This document shows positions 52,082-63,676 of a stretch of DNA of 64,000 nt, in pieces. Source of the stretch: Burkholderia pyrrocinia (GTDB lineage: Bacteria; Pseudomonadota; Gammaproteobacteria; Burkholderiales; Burkholderiaceae); contig NZ_CP070978.1 in assembly GCF_018417535.1 (NCBI RefSeq), positions 1,426,001 through 1,490,000 of the forward strand. The letters are read 5' to 3'. Numbering within the stretch: the first letter of the stretch is position 1; the number at the start of each line of letters is the position of its first letter. The translations under genes were made by a program, and so were the position numbers. A model generated the notes under the pieces. It was not told the DNA's origin. It was given only the letters and a program-made list of their open reading frames with translations, and searched no databases.

Positions 52082-52167
52082 TCTCCCGATCACGGTGACG
52101 CACGACTGCTTTCGCATACTGGGTCCATGGTTCGCCACCCGGCGACCCTGATCAAGGAGAGCGTTCA

Positions 52168-52458
52168 ATGAAATCGGCAAAACTCGCAGCACTGTTCGTT
52201 ACCGCCATGCTGTCGCTCGGCATGGCCACGCAGGCCGCGTTCGCACAGGTGCAAACGCAAACGCAGGGCAAGACCCGCGCACAAGTCGTCAACGAACTGA
52301 AGCAGGCGCAGCACGACGGCATCGTGCCGACGAGCAAGACGCAATACCCGCCGACCAGCGAGATCGTCGCGCGCAACAAGGAGCTTCACGGGATTTCGGT
52401 GCATGGCGGCGAGAAGAAGCCGCAGGCCGACAATCACGACAACCTGGCGACGCGCTGA
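52168..52458 (+). CDS. DUF4148 exported protein (copy 2)
   Basis: A 96-residue secreted protein. Signal peptide MKSAKLAALFVTAMLSLGMA-TQAAFA; then KTRAQVVNELKQAQHDGIVP and QYPPTSEIVARNKELHGISV, the DUF4148 pattern. It ends with a His/Asp-rich DNHDNLATR. AAGGAGAG lies upstream of the ATG. It converges on the czc sensor kinase gene. The paralogue at 49676 has the same type of upstream boxes. Confidence 0.83.
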   Translation: MKSAKLAALFVTAMLSLGMATQAAFAQVQTQTQGKTRAQVVNELKQAQHDGIVPTSKTQYPPTSEIVARNKELHGISVHGGEKKPQADNHDNLATR

Positions 52459-52540
52459 TGCCGCTCGGTCGTGCGACCGCGGGCACCGTGCCGCGCGCAA
52501 ACGCGTTGCGGCGAACGCGCGGGCGTGCCCGCCCGCGATG

Positions 52541-53965
52541 TCAGGTGCGGATGGCGGCCGGCCGTTTCGGCTCGGCCGGCCGTCGCGGAAAGCGCAGCCA
52601 GAACGTCGTGCGCCGGCCGGGGTCGCTATCGACGCCGCATTCGCCGCCGTGATTGTCCATGATCGACCGGACGATCGCGAGACCGAGCCCCGTGCCCGAC
52701 GCCGAATCGTGCCGTGACGGATCGACGCGATAGAAGCGCTCGAAGATCCGCCCGACATGCGCCGCGGCGATGCCGGGGCCCGTATCCGACACGGCGATCG
52801 TCGTCGCACCGCCCTGCTCCACGCAGTCGATCGTCACGACGCTGCCGCGCGGCGCATAGGCGAGCGCATTGGACAGCAGGTTGCTCAACGCGCGCTGGTA
52901 CAGCATGAGATCCGCATCGACCCACGCGTGGCCGTCGACCTTCACCGTCACGCCCGCATCCTCCGCGAGCGGCTCGTAGTAGCCGGCGACACGCCCGGCC
53001 TCCTCCGCCGCATTCAACCGCCGCACGTCGATCGACGTGCCGGCCTGTTCCGAGCGCGCGAGAAACAGCATGTCCTCGATCATCCGCGACAGCCGCTGAT
53101 ACTCGTCGATGCTCGACTCGATCACGTTGCGATATTCATCCGCGCTGCGCGGCTGCGACAGCACGACCTGCGCGGCCGCCTGCAGGTTCGTGAGCGGCGT
53201 GCGCATGTCGTGCGCGAGATTCGACGAGAACTGGCTCAGCCGCGTAAACGATTCGTTCAGCCGCTCGAGCATCCCGTTGAACGCATGCTCGAGCTCCTTC
53301 AGCTCGCCGGACGCATCGAGTTCCGGCAGCGGATGCGCAAGCCGGCTCGACGACATCTGCTCGGCGCGCGCCGCGAACCGCCGCAGCGGGCTCAGCCCGA
53401 GCGCCGCGATCCCATACGCGATCGCGGCCGCGAGCACCACGCCGAACACCTCGATCACGACGATCGTATAAGCATGCGTGCGCAGCAGCAGCACGTCGGC
53501 GCTGCGGTCGTACTGCACCGCGACGCGCACCGCGGGCGCACCCGCGCCGGCGAGCGGCACGGTCGTCACCAGATACTGGTGCCTTGCGCCCGGCGGCGCG
53601 AGGCCGACCGGCACGCGCCCCGCGTCCTGCGACAGCAGCGGCGCGTACGGGCGGAATCCGGGCGTGCCGACGAGGCGCGTGCCCGCTGCATCGTAGATCG
53701 CGAGATCCATGTTCGGATGGCCGTGCAACTGGTCGATCCAGATGTCGGTGTTGCGCGCGACGTCGGCCGTCGTGCGCGCTTCGGCCAGGTGCGTGCCCAA
53801 CGCGGCGGAAATGCCGGCCATCTGCTCGGCGGCCGTCGTTTCGACGCGGTTGCTCAGCGCTTCGTAAAGCGCGACGCCGCTCGACGCGAGGATCACCGAC
53901 GTCGACAGGATGATCAGCACGGTCAGGCGTCCGCGCAGCGTGCGCGGCAACAGGCGCGCGATCAT
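52541..53965 (-). CDS. czcS: Heavy-metal sensor histidine kinase (CzcS/CusS type)
   Basis: A 474-residue membrane kinase. TM1 is about residues 13-33 ([20 protein letters not shown]), a periplasmic sensor of about 150 residues follows, and TM2 is near 187-207 ([20 protein letters not shown]). Then come a HAMP domain, the H-box [16 protein letters not shown]-box [10 protein letters not shown], and G-boxes DTGPGI and GTGLGLAIV. It should sense periplasmic metal and phosphorylate the adjacent regulator. Its ATG at 53965 overlaps the regulator stop by four bases, so it is the last gene of the czc operon. Confidence 0.9.
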   Translation of the reverse strand: MIARLLPRTLRGRLTVLIILSTSVILASSGVALYEALSNRVETTAAEQMAGISAALGTHLAEARTTADVARNTDIWIDQLHGHPNMDLAIYDAAGTRLVGTPGFRPYAPLLSQDAGRVPVGLAPPGARHQYLVTTVPLAGAGAPAVRVAVQYDRSADVLLLRTHAYTIVVIEVFGVVLAAAIAYGIAALGLSPLRRFAARAEQMSSSRLAHPLPELDASGELKELEHAFNGMLERLNESFTRLSQFSSNLAHDMRTPLTNLQAAAQVVLSQPRSADEYRNVIESSIDEYQRLSRMIEDMLFLARSEQAGTSIDVRRLNAAEEAGRVAGYYEPLAEDAGVTVKVDGHAWVDADLMLYQRALSNLLSNALAYAPRGSVVTIDCVEQGGATTIAVSDTGPGIAAAHVGRIFERFYRVDPSRHDSASGTGLGLAIVRSIMDNHGGECGVDSDPGRRTTFWLRFPRRPAEPKRPAAIRT

Positions 53966-54644
53966 GCGGCCGCGCCGCCGCGTGCTTCGAGCACGTAGCC
54001 CATCCCGCGCACGGTATGGATCAGCTTCGGTTCGTATGCGTCGTCGATCTTCGAACGCAGCCGCCGGATCGCCGAATCGACGACGTTCGTGTCGCTGTTG
54101 AAGTTCATGTCCCATACCTGCGATGCGATCGTCGCGCGCGGCAGGATCTCGCCCTCGCGGCGCATCAGCAGCCACAGCAGCGCGAATTCCTTCGCGGTCA
54201 GCAGGATCGTGTCGCCTTGCCGCGTGGCCTTGCGGCGCGTCAGGTCGAGTTCGAGGTCGGCCACGCGCAGCGTGTTCGAGTCGCGCGGCTGGCCGCGCCG
54301 CAGGATCGACTTGATGCGCGCGGTGAGTTCGACGAAGTCGAACGGCTTCGCGAGATAGTCGTCCGCGCCGAGTTCGAGCCCCTTCACTCGATCGCCGACG
54401 TCGTCGCGCGCGGTGAGGAACAGCACGGGCGTCGACTTGCTGCGCCGCAGGTTCTGCAGCAGCGTCCAGCCGTCCTGCCCCGGCAGCATCACGTCGAGCA
54501 CGAGCAGGTCGTATTCCTCGGTCTCGGCCTGGTGCTGGCCCGTGATGCCGTCCTCGACCCAGTCGACGACATAGCCGGCCTCCGTCAAGCCCTTGCGCAG
54601 GTAGGCTCCCGTCTTCGGTTCATCCTCGACAATCAGAATTCGCA

Positions 54645-54645
<1 letters not shown>
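53962..54645 (-). CDS. czcR: OmpR-family response regulator (CzcR/CusR/IrlR type)
   Basis: A 227-residue regulator. The receiver domain has the acidic pair EDE at residues 8-10, the phosphorylated aspartate in [14 protein letters not shown] (about 51) and the lysine in [10 protein letters not shown]. The winged helix is at the C-terminus ([20 protein letters not shown], then [20 protein letters not shown]). I chose the ATG at 54645, which overlaps the czcA stop by one base; a GTG one codon earlier is possible. It should bind the TGAC-N6-GTCA-like boxes near czcC and the DUF4148 genes. Confidence 0.92.
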
Positions 54646-57902
<3,257 letters not shown>

Positions 57903-57937
57903 TCACCGGACGGGCCGCCCGACCGGTCACCCGGTGG

Positions 57938-57985
57938 GTCGCATAGCGAGTCGCATAGCGAGCCGCATAGCGGACCGCACATCGC
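57938..57985. repeat. 12-bp tandem repeat between czcB and czcA
   Basis: GTCGCATAGCGA occurs twice exactly (57938-57949, 57950-57961), then as GCCGCATAGCGG and ACCGCACATCGC, four units in all. It sits in the 137-base czcB-czcA gap, outside both frames, and could change copy number by slippage. Confidence 0.75.
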
Positions 57986-58006
57986 ACAACGGTGCGCGCG
58001 TAACGC

Positions 58007-59476
58007 TCATTCATGTTCCGCACTCCCCTTGCCGAGTTCGGCCTTCAGCACGAAGCTGTTCGACGCCGCGTATTCCTGGCCGGGCTTGAGCCCCTTCAGC
58101 ACTTCGGTCGCGCGTTCGTCGCGCCGCCCCGTCTTGACCGCCTGCGCGACGAAGCCCTTCGGCGAGCGCACGAACACCGACGGCGCGCCGTCGACGTCCT
58201 GCAGCGCGTCGCTCGCGATCGCGAGCGGCACGTCCTGCTTGCCTGCGTCGACCGACACGTTCACGAACATGCCCGGCCGCCACACGCCGTCGGGGTTCGG
58301 CAGCACGACGCGCGCCGGTGCGGTGCGCGTCTGTTCGCCGAGCAAGGAGCCCACATACGCGATCGGGCCGCTCGAACGCGACTCGAACGCGGTCGCGCTG
58401 ACGGTCGCGTCGCGGCCGACCCGCACGTCGTTGAGCCGCTGCGCGGGCACGGCCATCTCGGCCCATACCGTCGACAGGTCGGAGATCACGAACATGCTCG
58501 CATCGGCGGCGATCGCTTCGCCGGGCGTCGCATGCTTCTCGACGATCGTGCCCGCGAACGGTGCGCGCAGCGCGTAACGGTTCAGCGCGCCCGCGCCCGC
58601 CGGCGCATTCAGCGCGGCGAGCTTCTGCCGTGCGTTCTGCACGGCGATCTCGGCCTCGCGCAACTGCACCTGTGCCTGCTGGTAGTCCTGTTCCGCCGAG
58701 ATGCGCTCCTGCCACAGCGTGCGTTCGCGCTCGTAGGTTGCGCGCGCGCCTGACAGCCGGCGTTCGGCCGTCAGCAGTTCGCTGCGCCTGTCCGCAAGAT
58801 CGGTACTCGCGATCACGGCCAGCACTTGCCCCTTCTCAACGTTCTGCCCGAGCGACACCGATACCTGCTCGACGATGCCGGCCACGCGCGGCACGACGTG
58901 CGCGGTGCGATCCTCGTTGAACTTGATCTCGCCGGGGAGCTGGAACGGCGTCGCGATCTGCGCGGGGCCGGCCTTCGCGAGCGCGATCTTCGATGTCGCC
59001 AACTGCGCGTCGGTCAGCGCGATCGCGCCGTCGGCGCGCGCGAACGGGAACGATGCCGCGTCGCTGCCCGCCTTGACGTCGATCGTCGCATCGAACACGT
59101 GCGGCTTGGCGATCGGCTGCGCGGACACGAACTTCTGGCCGGCCGCGTCGAAACGCACGGGTTCGTGCGTGCGGTCGTACCGGACCAGCGTGCCGGACAC
59201 CGTCACGCCCTTGTCGGCCGGCTTGCCGTCGACGAACGGATAGACGACGAGGCGCGCATCGCCGGGCTTTTCCGTCATGACGATCTCGACGGACAGCCTG
59301 CCGCGCTTCAGCACGACGCCGCCCCGCGCGCCGGCGCCATCGGCCGACTGTGCGGCTTCGGCGCCCGACGGCGCGGACGCACTGCCCCCGCCCCGCGTGA
59401 CGGCGAGCGCACCGAGCACGATCCCGGCACCGCCGAGCACGGCCGCCGCAATGATGAAGATTCTGCTGCGTGACAT
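58007..59476 (-). CDS. czcB: Periplasmic adaptor of heavy-metal efflux (CzcB type)
   Basis: A 489-residue membrane-fusion protein. N-terminal anchor IFIIAAAVLGGAGIVLGALA. A CzcB-type N-terminal extension of about 100 residues precedes the lipoyl part (HVVPRVAGIVEQVSVSLGQN, then VEKGQVLAVIASTDLADRRS), the alpha-hairpin (RATYERERTLWQERISAEQD) and beta-barrel (APFAGTIVEKHATPGEAIAA). It links CzcA to the CzcC channel across the periplasm. It lies 26 bases after czcC. Confidence 0.9.
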   Translation of the reverse strand: MSRSRIFIIAAAVLGGAGIVLGALAVTRGGGSASAPSGAEAAQSADGAGARGGVVLKRGRLSVEIVMTEKPGDARLVVYPFVDGKPADKGVTVSGTLVRYDRTHEPVRFDAAGQKFVSAQPIAKPHVFDATIDVKAGSDAASFPFARADGAIALTDAQLATSKIALAKAGPAQIATPFQLPGEIKFNEDRTAHVVPRVAGIVEQVSVSLGQNVEKGQVLAVIASTDLADRRSELLTAERRLSGARATYERERTLWQERISAEQDYQQAQVQLREAEIAVQNARQKLAALNAPAGAGALNRYALRAPFAGTIVEKHATPGEAIAADASMFVISDLSTVWAEMAVPAQRLNDVRVGRDATVSATAFESRSSGPIAYVGSLLGEQTRTAPARVVLPNPDGVWRPGMFVNVSVDAGKQDVPLAIASDALQDVDGAPSVFVRSPKGFVAQAVKTGRRDERATEVLKGLKPGQEYAASNSFVLKAELGKGSAEHE

Positions 59477-59502
59477 GATGATCCTTCAGGTAAGAGGGGC
59501 GC

Positions 59503-60804
59503 TTATTGCGCGACAGCCGCGCGCGGCGTGCCGACGAGCCGGCCGATGTCGGCGCGGGCCGCGTGCGCGTCGGCGAGCGCGCGCACGTATTGCGATTGCC
59601 CCTGGAACAGCGTGCGCTGCGCGTCGAGCACGTCGAGGAAGCCGAACTTCCCGAGCTGGTAGCCGCGCGACATCGCATCGAGCGCGGTACGCGCGCCGGG
59701 CAGGATGTCGGTCTTCAGGCGCCGCGCCTCCTGCGCGGCGGCCTCGAAGCTCGCATAGGCCTGCGTCAGCTCCAGCCGCAGCCGCGCGCGTTCGCGATCG
59801 AGATTCGCGTTCGCGCGCTCGGCCTTGTGCGTCGCCTCGAGCAGCGCGCCCTTGTTCGTGTTGAACAGCGGGATCGGGATCGACACGCCGACGACGGCCT
59901 GGTTGTCCGGCACGCCGCTCGTGGTCACGCGTTTCACGCCCGCGCTGACCGTCACGTCCGGCATGCGCCGCGCGCGTTCGAGCGACACGGCGGCGTTCGA
60001 GCGCAGCATCTCGGCGCGCGCGATGCGCGTGAGCGGCGCGTCGTCGAGCCGCTCGACGAGCGCGGGCAGCGGGTCGACCGCCGGCACGACTTCGAGATCG
60101 CCGACCGCATCGCGCCGTTCGGTGCCCGCGCCGCCCATCACCGCATTCAGTTTTTCGCGGGCGACGTCGACGCGGCCGCGTGCGGTCGTGACTTCGATCA
60201 GCACGGCCGCCGCGGCCACCTGCGCCTTGGTCGCCTCGACCGGCGACACCTTGCCGGCCTGCGCGCGCCGCCCGGCGAGATCCGCCGAGCGCGCGGCGAT
60301 CGCCGCCGATTCCTCGGTCACCTGAAGCTGCCGCTGCGCGGCGAGCAAGCCGTAGAACGCGGCGATCACGTCGGCGCGCACGACGGCGCCCTGCTCGTCG
60401 AGCGACGCATCGGCGGATTGCCGCCCGTACGACGCGACGTCGAGCCGCGCGCTGCGCTTGCCGCCCAGCTCGATCGTCTGGTTGAGCAGTACGGTCGACG
60501 TGCGCTCCGCACGACGAAAGCCTTCCTGCAGGAACGACACTTCAGGATTGGGGCGCGCGCCGGCCTGCATCAGCGCGCCCGCGGACGCGTCGACGTCGGC
60601 GCGCGCGCCGCGCAGCGCCGGGTTGTTGCGCGCGGCCGTGTCGAGCGCGTCGGCGAGCGTCAGCGGCACGGTAGCGGCCGCATCGGGCCGCGGCGAAACG
60701 GCTGCGGGCGGCTCGCCTGGCGTGGCGGGTGGCGGGAACGATTGAGCATGGGCTGTCGCCGCCGTCGCAAGGACGGCGAGCGCAACCAGGGTGTGCGTGA
60801 ACAT
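59503..60804 (-). CDS. czcC: Outer-membrane channel of heavy-metal efflux (CzcC type)
   Basis: A 433-residue TolC-like outer-membrane factor. Signal peptide MFTHTLVALAVLATAATAHA; then the two OEP repeats, each with long helices (NPALRGARADVDASAGALMQ; NAAVSLERARRMPDVTVSAG), and the end DAHAARADIGRLVGTP. I chose the start at 60804 because it begins the signal peptide; the ATG at 60864 lies close to the operator and adds a charged stretch. It is the first gene of czcCBARS. Confidence 0.88.
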   Translation of the reverse strand: MFTHTLVALAVLATAATAHAQSFPPPATPGEPPAAVSPRPDAAATVPLTLADALDTAARNNPALRGARADVDASAGALMQAGARPNPEVSFLQEGFRRAERTSTVLLNQTIELGGKRSARLDVASYGRQSADASLDEQGAVVRADVIAAFYGLLAAQRQLQVTEESAAIAARSADLAGRRAQAGKVSPVEATKAQVAAAAVLIEVTTARGRVDVAREKLNAVMGGAGTERRDAVGDLEVVPAVDPLPALVERLDDAPLTRIARAEMLRSNAAVSLERARRMPDVTVSAGVKRVTTSGVPDNQAVVGVSIPIPLFNTNKGALLEATHKAERANANLDRERARLRLELTQAYASFEAAAQEARRLKTDILPGARTALDAMSRGYQLGKFGFLDVLDAQRTLFQGQSQYVRALADAHAARADIGRLVGTPRAAVAQ

Positions 60805-60868
60805 GTACGAGCCTGCGGTTACGGTTTCGCGACCGATGCTACGGAGCAACCGCAGTGCAAACATGAGG

Positions 60869-60894
60869 CGAAGATGATATTTCCGTCATCTTCG
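60869..60894. promoter_or_regulatory. Operator of the czc operon
   Basis: CGAAGATGA-N8-TCATCTTCG is a perfect inverted repeat 65 bases before the czcC start. Read on the minus strand it contains TGAC-GGAAAT-ATCA, a one-mismatch copy of the TGAC-N6-GTCA box seen at 50030 and 52010. Confidence 0.65.
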
Positions 60895-61141
60895 GCGCGA
60901 CAGCGCGTGAGCGCGCAGCAATTGGATGAAGCGGTGTATCACCGCACCGACCCGCTAGGGCAACGTAGTCCGCTCATGAATACGTGGGCGACGCACGTCA
61001 CAAATCAAATGCAGTAGTTATCTAGCAACGCTCACCAGCAAGCGCCGGAACCTATGGCGTCGTGCACGAGCTAACAGCGAGTGTCACGCGCGCGGTGAGC
61101 GACACCAGCGCGAAACGTCTCGGTCTCGTGTTTGGTTTCAA
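60895..61141. other. Gene-free boundary between czc operon and effector cassette
   Basis: No gene or repeat is supported here. The GC content drops sharply just to the right, at about 61.18 kb. It should contain the upstream part of the czc promoter. Confidence 0.4.
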
Positions 61142-61170
61142 GAAAAAGAAGCCCCGCCGATGCGGAGCTT
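61142..61170 (-). terminator. Terminator of the effector cassette
   Basis: Minus-strand AAGCTCCGC-ATCG-GCGGGGCTT (nine pairs, one G-U) followed by CTTTTTC, 15 bases past the last gene of the cassette. Confidence 0.8.
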
Positions 61171-61184
61171 ACACTGCACCGAAA

Positions 61185-61676
61185 TTACTTGATCGCCTTG
61201 CTTGTCGGCGTCACGCGAGGATCATCGCAAAGCCACGCGCAACTGCCCTTACATATCGGCGTCAACTCGATAACGATTTGATGGATAGTCAGCGTGCCGT
61301 CGGGATGCTTAACCACCATCTCATCTGTGAACGTCTTCTTGTCAATCAATATGTTCTCGCTCTTGATGCCAAGTTGCCGCAAATATGCTTTAACGTTCTC
61401 GGCTCTGATTTCCTTCAATCTCTCCACATTTTTTTCACTTTTATATGCACCCGCAATCACAACCGCTTGAATTTCCACATCGGGCCATTTCTTCGCCTCA
61501 ATCACAATATTAGCTATTGCGAGCCTGCCCGTATTGGAAATATCAGCAGCATTGAACGGCAGCTGAACTTGCGCCTCCTCTCCGATAGTACAAGCGACAG
61601 CCAGTCCACCGAAAAATGCGAACACCAAGCTCGTCAGAGCCGACAGGAAAAACTTTAAACACCGCGAGATGATCAT
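61185..61676 (-). CDS. Secreted OmpA-like protein, candidate immunity protein
   Basis: A 163-residue protein with signal peptide (MIISRCLKFFLSALTSLVFA...LAVAC). The mature domain follows the OmpA C-terminal pattern: LPFNAADISNTGRLAIANIV, VEIQAVVIAGAYKSEKNVER and IRAENVKAYLRQLGIKSENI, but the peptidoglycan-binding Asp/Arg motif is not convincing. It ends with Cys-rich ELTPICKGSCAWLCDDP. Its ATG overlaps the stop of the metallopeptidase gene (ATGA). Position after a T6SS-type toxin and export to the periplasm suggest it is the immunity protein. It is much more AT-rich than the surrounding genome. Confidence 0.65.
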   Translation of the reverse strand: MIISRCLKFFLSALTSLVFAFFGGLAVACTIGEEAQVQLPFNAADISNTGRLAIANIVIEAKKWPDVEIQAVVIAGAYKSEKNVERLKEIRAENVKAYLRQLGIKSENILIDKKTFTDEMVVKHPDGTLTIHQIVIELTPICKGSCAWLCDDPRVTPTSKAIK

Positions 61677-62344
61677 TGAATGACAATCCTATCAAATGTC
61701 GCAACATAACCAGTTATGCTATCGGCATTCTTGATCGCACAATCAGAATTATTCATTGCAAAAACCTTCATTCCGATTTCAGTGTCACCATAAATAATAT
61801 CATCCGAATCAAATGTGTCAATGTAATGCGTGCATTCATGAATCAAAACTTTAACTTTTGCAGCGTGAAATAGCTCCCCGTTTGAAGAAGAACAGAATTT
61901 TGAATAGATTGCTATAACTCGCCGTTCGGAATCAGGTTTACATACTCCCGCATGATTTGAGCCGGTATCAGGTACAACGGCGCATGACAGGCTCCTGTTG
62001 AGATCGCTATCCCAGCGAACAATTTTCTCTGGAACAAGCTCTTGCATGGCTTTCAGCAGGCGAGGCAGACCGGCGGCTAGTGTGCTTCTGATCTCTTCAT
62101 CTGCGCGCCCAAAGTAAGTTTTGGCCCGATCCTGCTCGCTTCTGTCCCATCGTGCAACTGCCGCGATACGATCCTTAATCAGGGTAATGCCCGCATCTCG
62201 AGCCCGCATGACCACATCGGCGAATTGCTTATTCGTCATATTCGGACATATCGGCGCCATGTTGACGTCGACATAAACCTTCGAGCCAGGCGTCGTGTTC
62301 GTGGCAGCGGAATCGTGAACGAGTTCGTAACCGTCATTAGGCAT
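61673..62344 (-). CDS. Aspzincin (M35-type) metallopeptidase, probable T6SS effector
   Basis: A 223-residue protein with no signal peptide. The zinc site is HECTHYIDTFDSDDIIYG (about residues 169-186): HExxH plus a downstream Asp in a (S/T)DD..YG block, the mark of aspzincins such as deuterolysin and Lys-specific endopeptidase. The fungal-type N-terminal propeptide is absent. Cysteines at NRSLSCAVVP, HAGVCKPD, KFCSSS and NNSDCAIK could form disulfides after export. It overlaps the PAAR gene by eight bases and the putative immunity gene by four. Delivery on a PAAR spike would let it cut periplasmic or surface proteins of a rival. Confidence 0.82.
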   Translation of the reverse strand: MPNDGYELVHDSAATNTTPGSKVYVDVNMAPICPNMTNKQFADVVMRARDAGITLIKDRIAAVARWDRSEQDRAKTYFGRADEEIRSTLAAGLPRLLKAMQELVPEKIVRWDSDLNRSLSCAVVPDTGSNHAGVCKPDSERRVIAIYSKFCSSSNGELFHAAKVKVLIHECTHYIDTFDSDDIIYGDTEIGMKVFAMNNSDCAIKNADSITGYVATFDRIVIQ

Positions 62345-62885
62345 TTTCGTTTCTCACAATTTCAAGGTAAAGCGATTCGGTATTGGTCGTCGTGACGCGC
62401 TGCGTATGGCCAGTAGCATCCGTGACGCCGCTGAACACCTTCCCGGACGCGGTACGAATTCGGTATTGCAATCTCGCCAATGGTCGGCTGGTATCGGCGT
62501 CGCGCAGAACAAATTGTTCGTCGTGTTCAGTCCGCCCAGTCACCGCAGAACGCGGGACACTTTGCCCCGTCAGCGCCGCCGCTTCCTCTGCCGTGAAAAT
62601 CATCCTCATTTTGCGCTCTGCGTAGAAGACCGGCGGCGGGCTGCAGTCGCACACGTTGATATCGCCGCTCAATGCCCATTGCTTGCCGTTCGGGCCTGTG
62701 CCTGGCCAGCGCGGCCCCTCCGGTGCAATGAATCCTTCTTGCTTGCAGGCCGTGCAGTAGGTTTTCATGCCGAGCGTGGCGATTTGTACTGCCGGCGGCG
62801 GATTAGAACAGGTCACAGTGTCGAGACCTTCGGTGATGATCGCGCTCCCGGCGCGGTCGCCCTTGGCGAGGAAAAACCGGATCAT
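62337..62885 (-). CDS. PAAR-type T6SS spike protein with C-terminal extension
   Basis: A 182-residue protein. The PAAR-like N-terminal half (residues 1-95) has MIRFFLAKGDRAGSAIITEG, CSNPPPAVQIATLGMKTYCT and NGKQWALSGDINVCDCSPPP: the repeated turn-rich strands and cysteine/histidine positions that form the spike tip. The C-terminal part (EQFVLRDADTSRPLARLQYR, then GKVFSGVTDATGHTQRVTTT) resembles the beta-sandwich extensions that hold cargo effectors. It therefore should sharpen a VgrG tip and carry the next gene's product. No vgrG or T6SS core genes are in the window, so it depends on a system elsewhere. Confidence 0.8.
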   Translation of the reverse strand: MIRFFLAKGDRAGSAIITEGLDTVTCSNPPPAVQIATLGMKTYCTACKQEGFIAPEGPRWPGTGPNGKQWALSGDINVCDCSPPPVFYAERKMRMIFTAEEAAALTGQSVPRSAVTGRTEHDEQFVLRDADTSRPLARLQYRIRTASGKVFSGVTDATGHTQRVTTTNTESLYLEIVRNENA

Positions 62886-63085
62886 GCCGCCGCATCTTGG
62901 TCAGCCACGGTCGCCAATTTCACCACCGTGAAGGTATCGGCGAAGCCCCTGTCTTCCCGTTCCGGGAAGTCCGTGATCGTATCTCCGTTCGGGAGTTCGC
63001 TACCACCGAAGGCGAGCGGCGTGCAGTCGGGGGAATCCGCGATGCCAAGGCTACTGATCGCTTTTGCTTCTTGTTCGTTCGTCAT
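62882..63085 (-). CDS. 67-aa first gene of the effector cassette
   Basis: A 67-residue acidic protein, MTNEQEAKAISSLGIADSPD...EREDRGFADTFTVVKLATVA. I do not recognise it. Its stop overlaps the PAAR ATG by four bases, so it is part of the cassette. GGAGAGGGATGCAGG precedes the ATG at 63085. It might be a small chaperone or adaptor for loading the PAAR protein. Confidence 0.6.
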   Translation of the reverse strand: MTNEQEAKAISSLGIADSPDCTPLAFGGSELPNGDTITDFPEREDRGFADTFTVVKLATVADQDAAA

Positions 63086-63676
63086 CCTGCATCCCTCTCC
63101 GGTTAAGTGGGTGAAATGTGCTCCACGCCAACCTAACGCCAACCCGACAGGGGGATCAATCGTCCGTATACGAAAATTCGGCAACGATTATCTGGTATCC
63201 GAATGAATGTCATGAAAAATTATCGGACGCAAAGTTGTGAGCGTGATTTCCGGGCATCGGGCAGCGCGGTGTCGGGCCGGATGCCCGCGCTGTTCGAATT
63301 TTTTGTCCGCAATGCCCACATGTCGCCCCGCTCGTCTAAAACGACTGAACACCGGGATTCGCGAATTCAGACGCCGGACGCACGTTTCCAGCGCTCGTCT
63401 TTATTAGCCGCTCACTCTCGTCCGGATTGGATGGGCGGCGGATTTCGTATTGAAGTTGTGCGGGGGCGCGTGGCGCGATGAAAGGGTCCGCCGTCCGGAG
63501 GCGCGTAGCGCGCTGCTGCAATCGGCCCTCAGGTCGCAACAACCGTTGGCCACGGCGCGGAAACCAGGGGCAATCTCAGGCTTGTGGACGGCCACTCATG
63601 GGGTCAGTTCAGGCGCGATGCCGCCGGCCCGACGCGACAGCACGCGCCATACACGTCCCAGTGCCAAACACATCGC
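63086..63676. other. 591-base stretch without a supported gene
   Basis: Frames at 63203-63481 and 63478-63816 lack ribosome sites and domains. The cassette promoter should lie near 63100-63200. The right half is GC-rich like the core genome and may be decayed sequence. I see no inverted repeats or transposase fragment. Confidence 0.4.

Noticed and set aside
57938..57985. Short CRISPR-like array
   Set aside because: Units are contiguous 12-mers with no spacers and no cas genes are present.
60805..60864. czcC start at 60864
   Set aside because: It adds a charged stretch before the signal peptide and begins next to the operator palindrome; 60804 gives a clean signal peptide.
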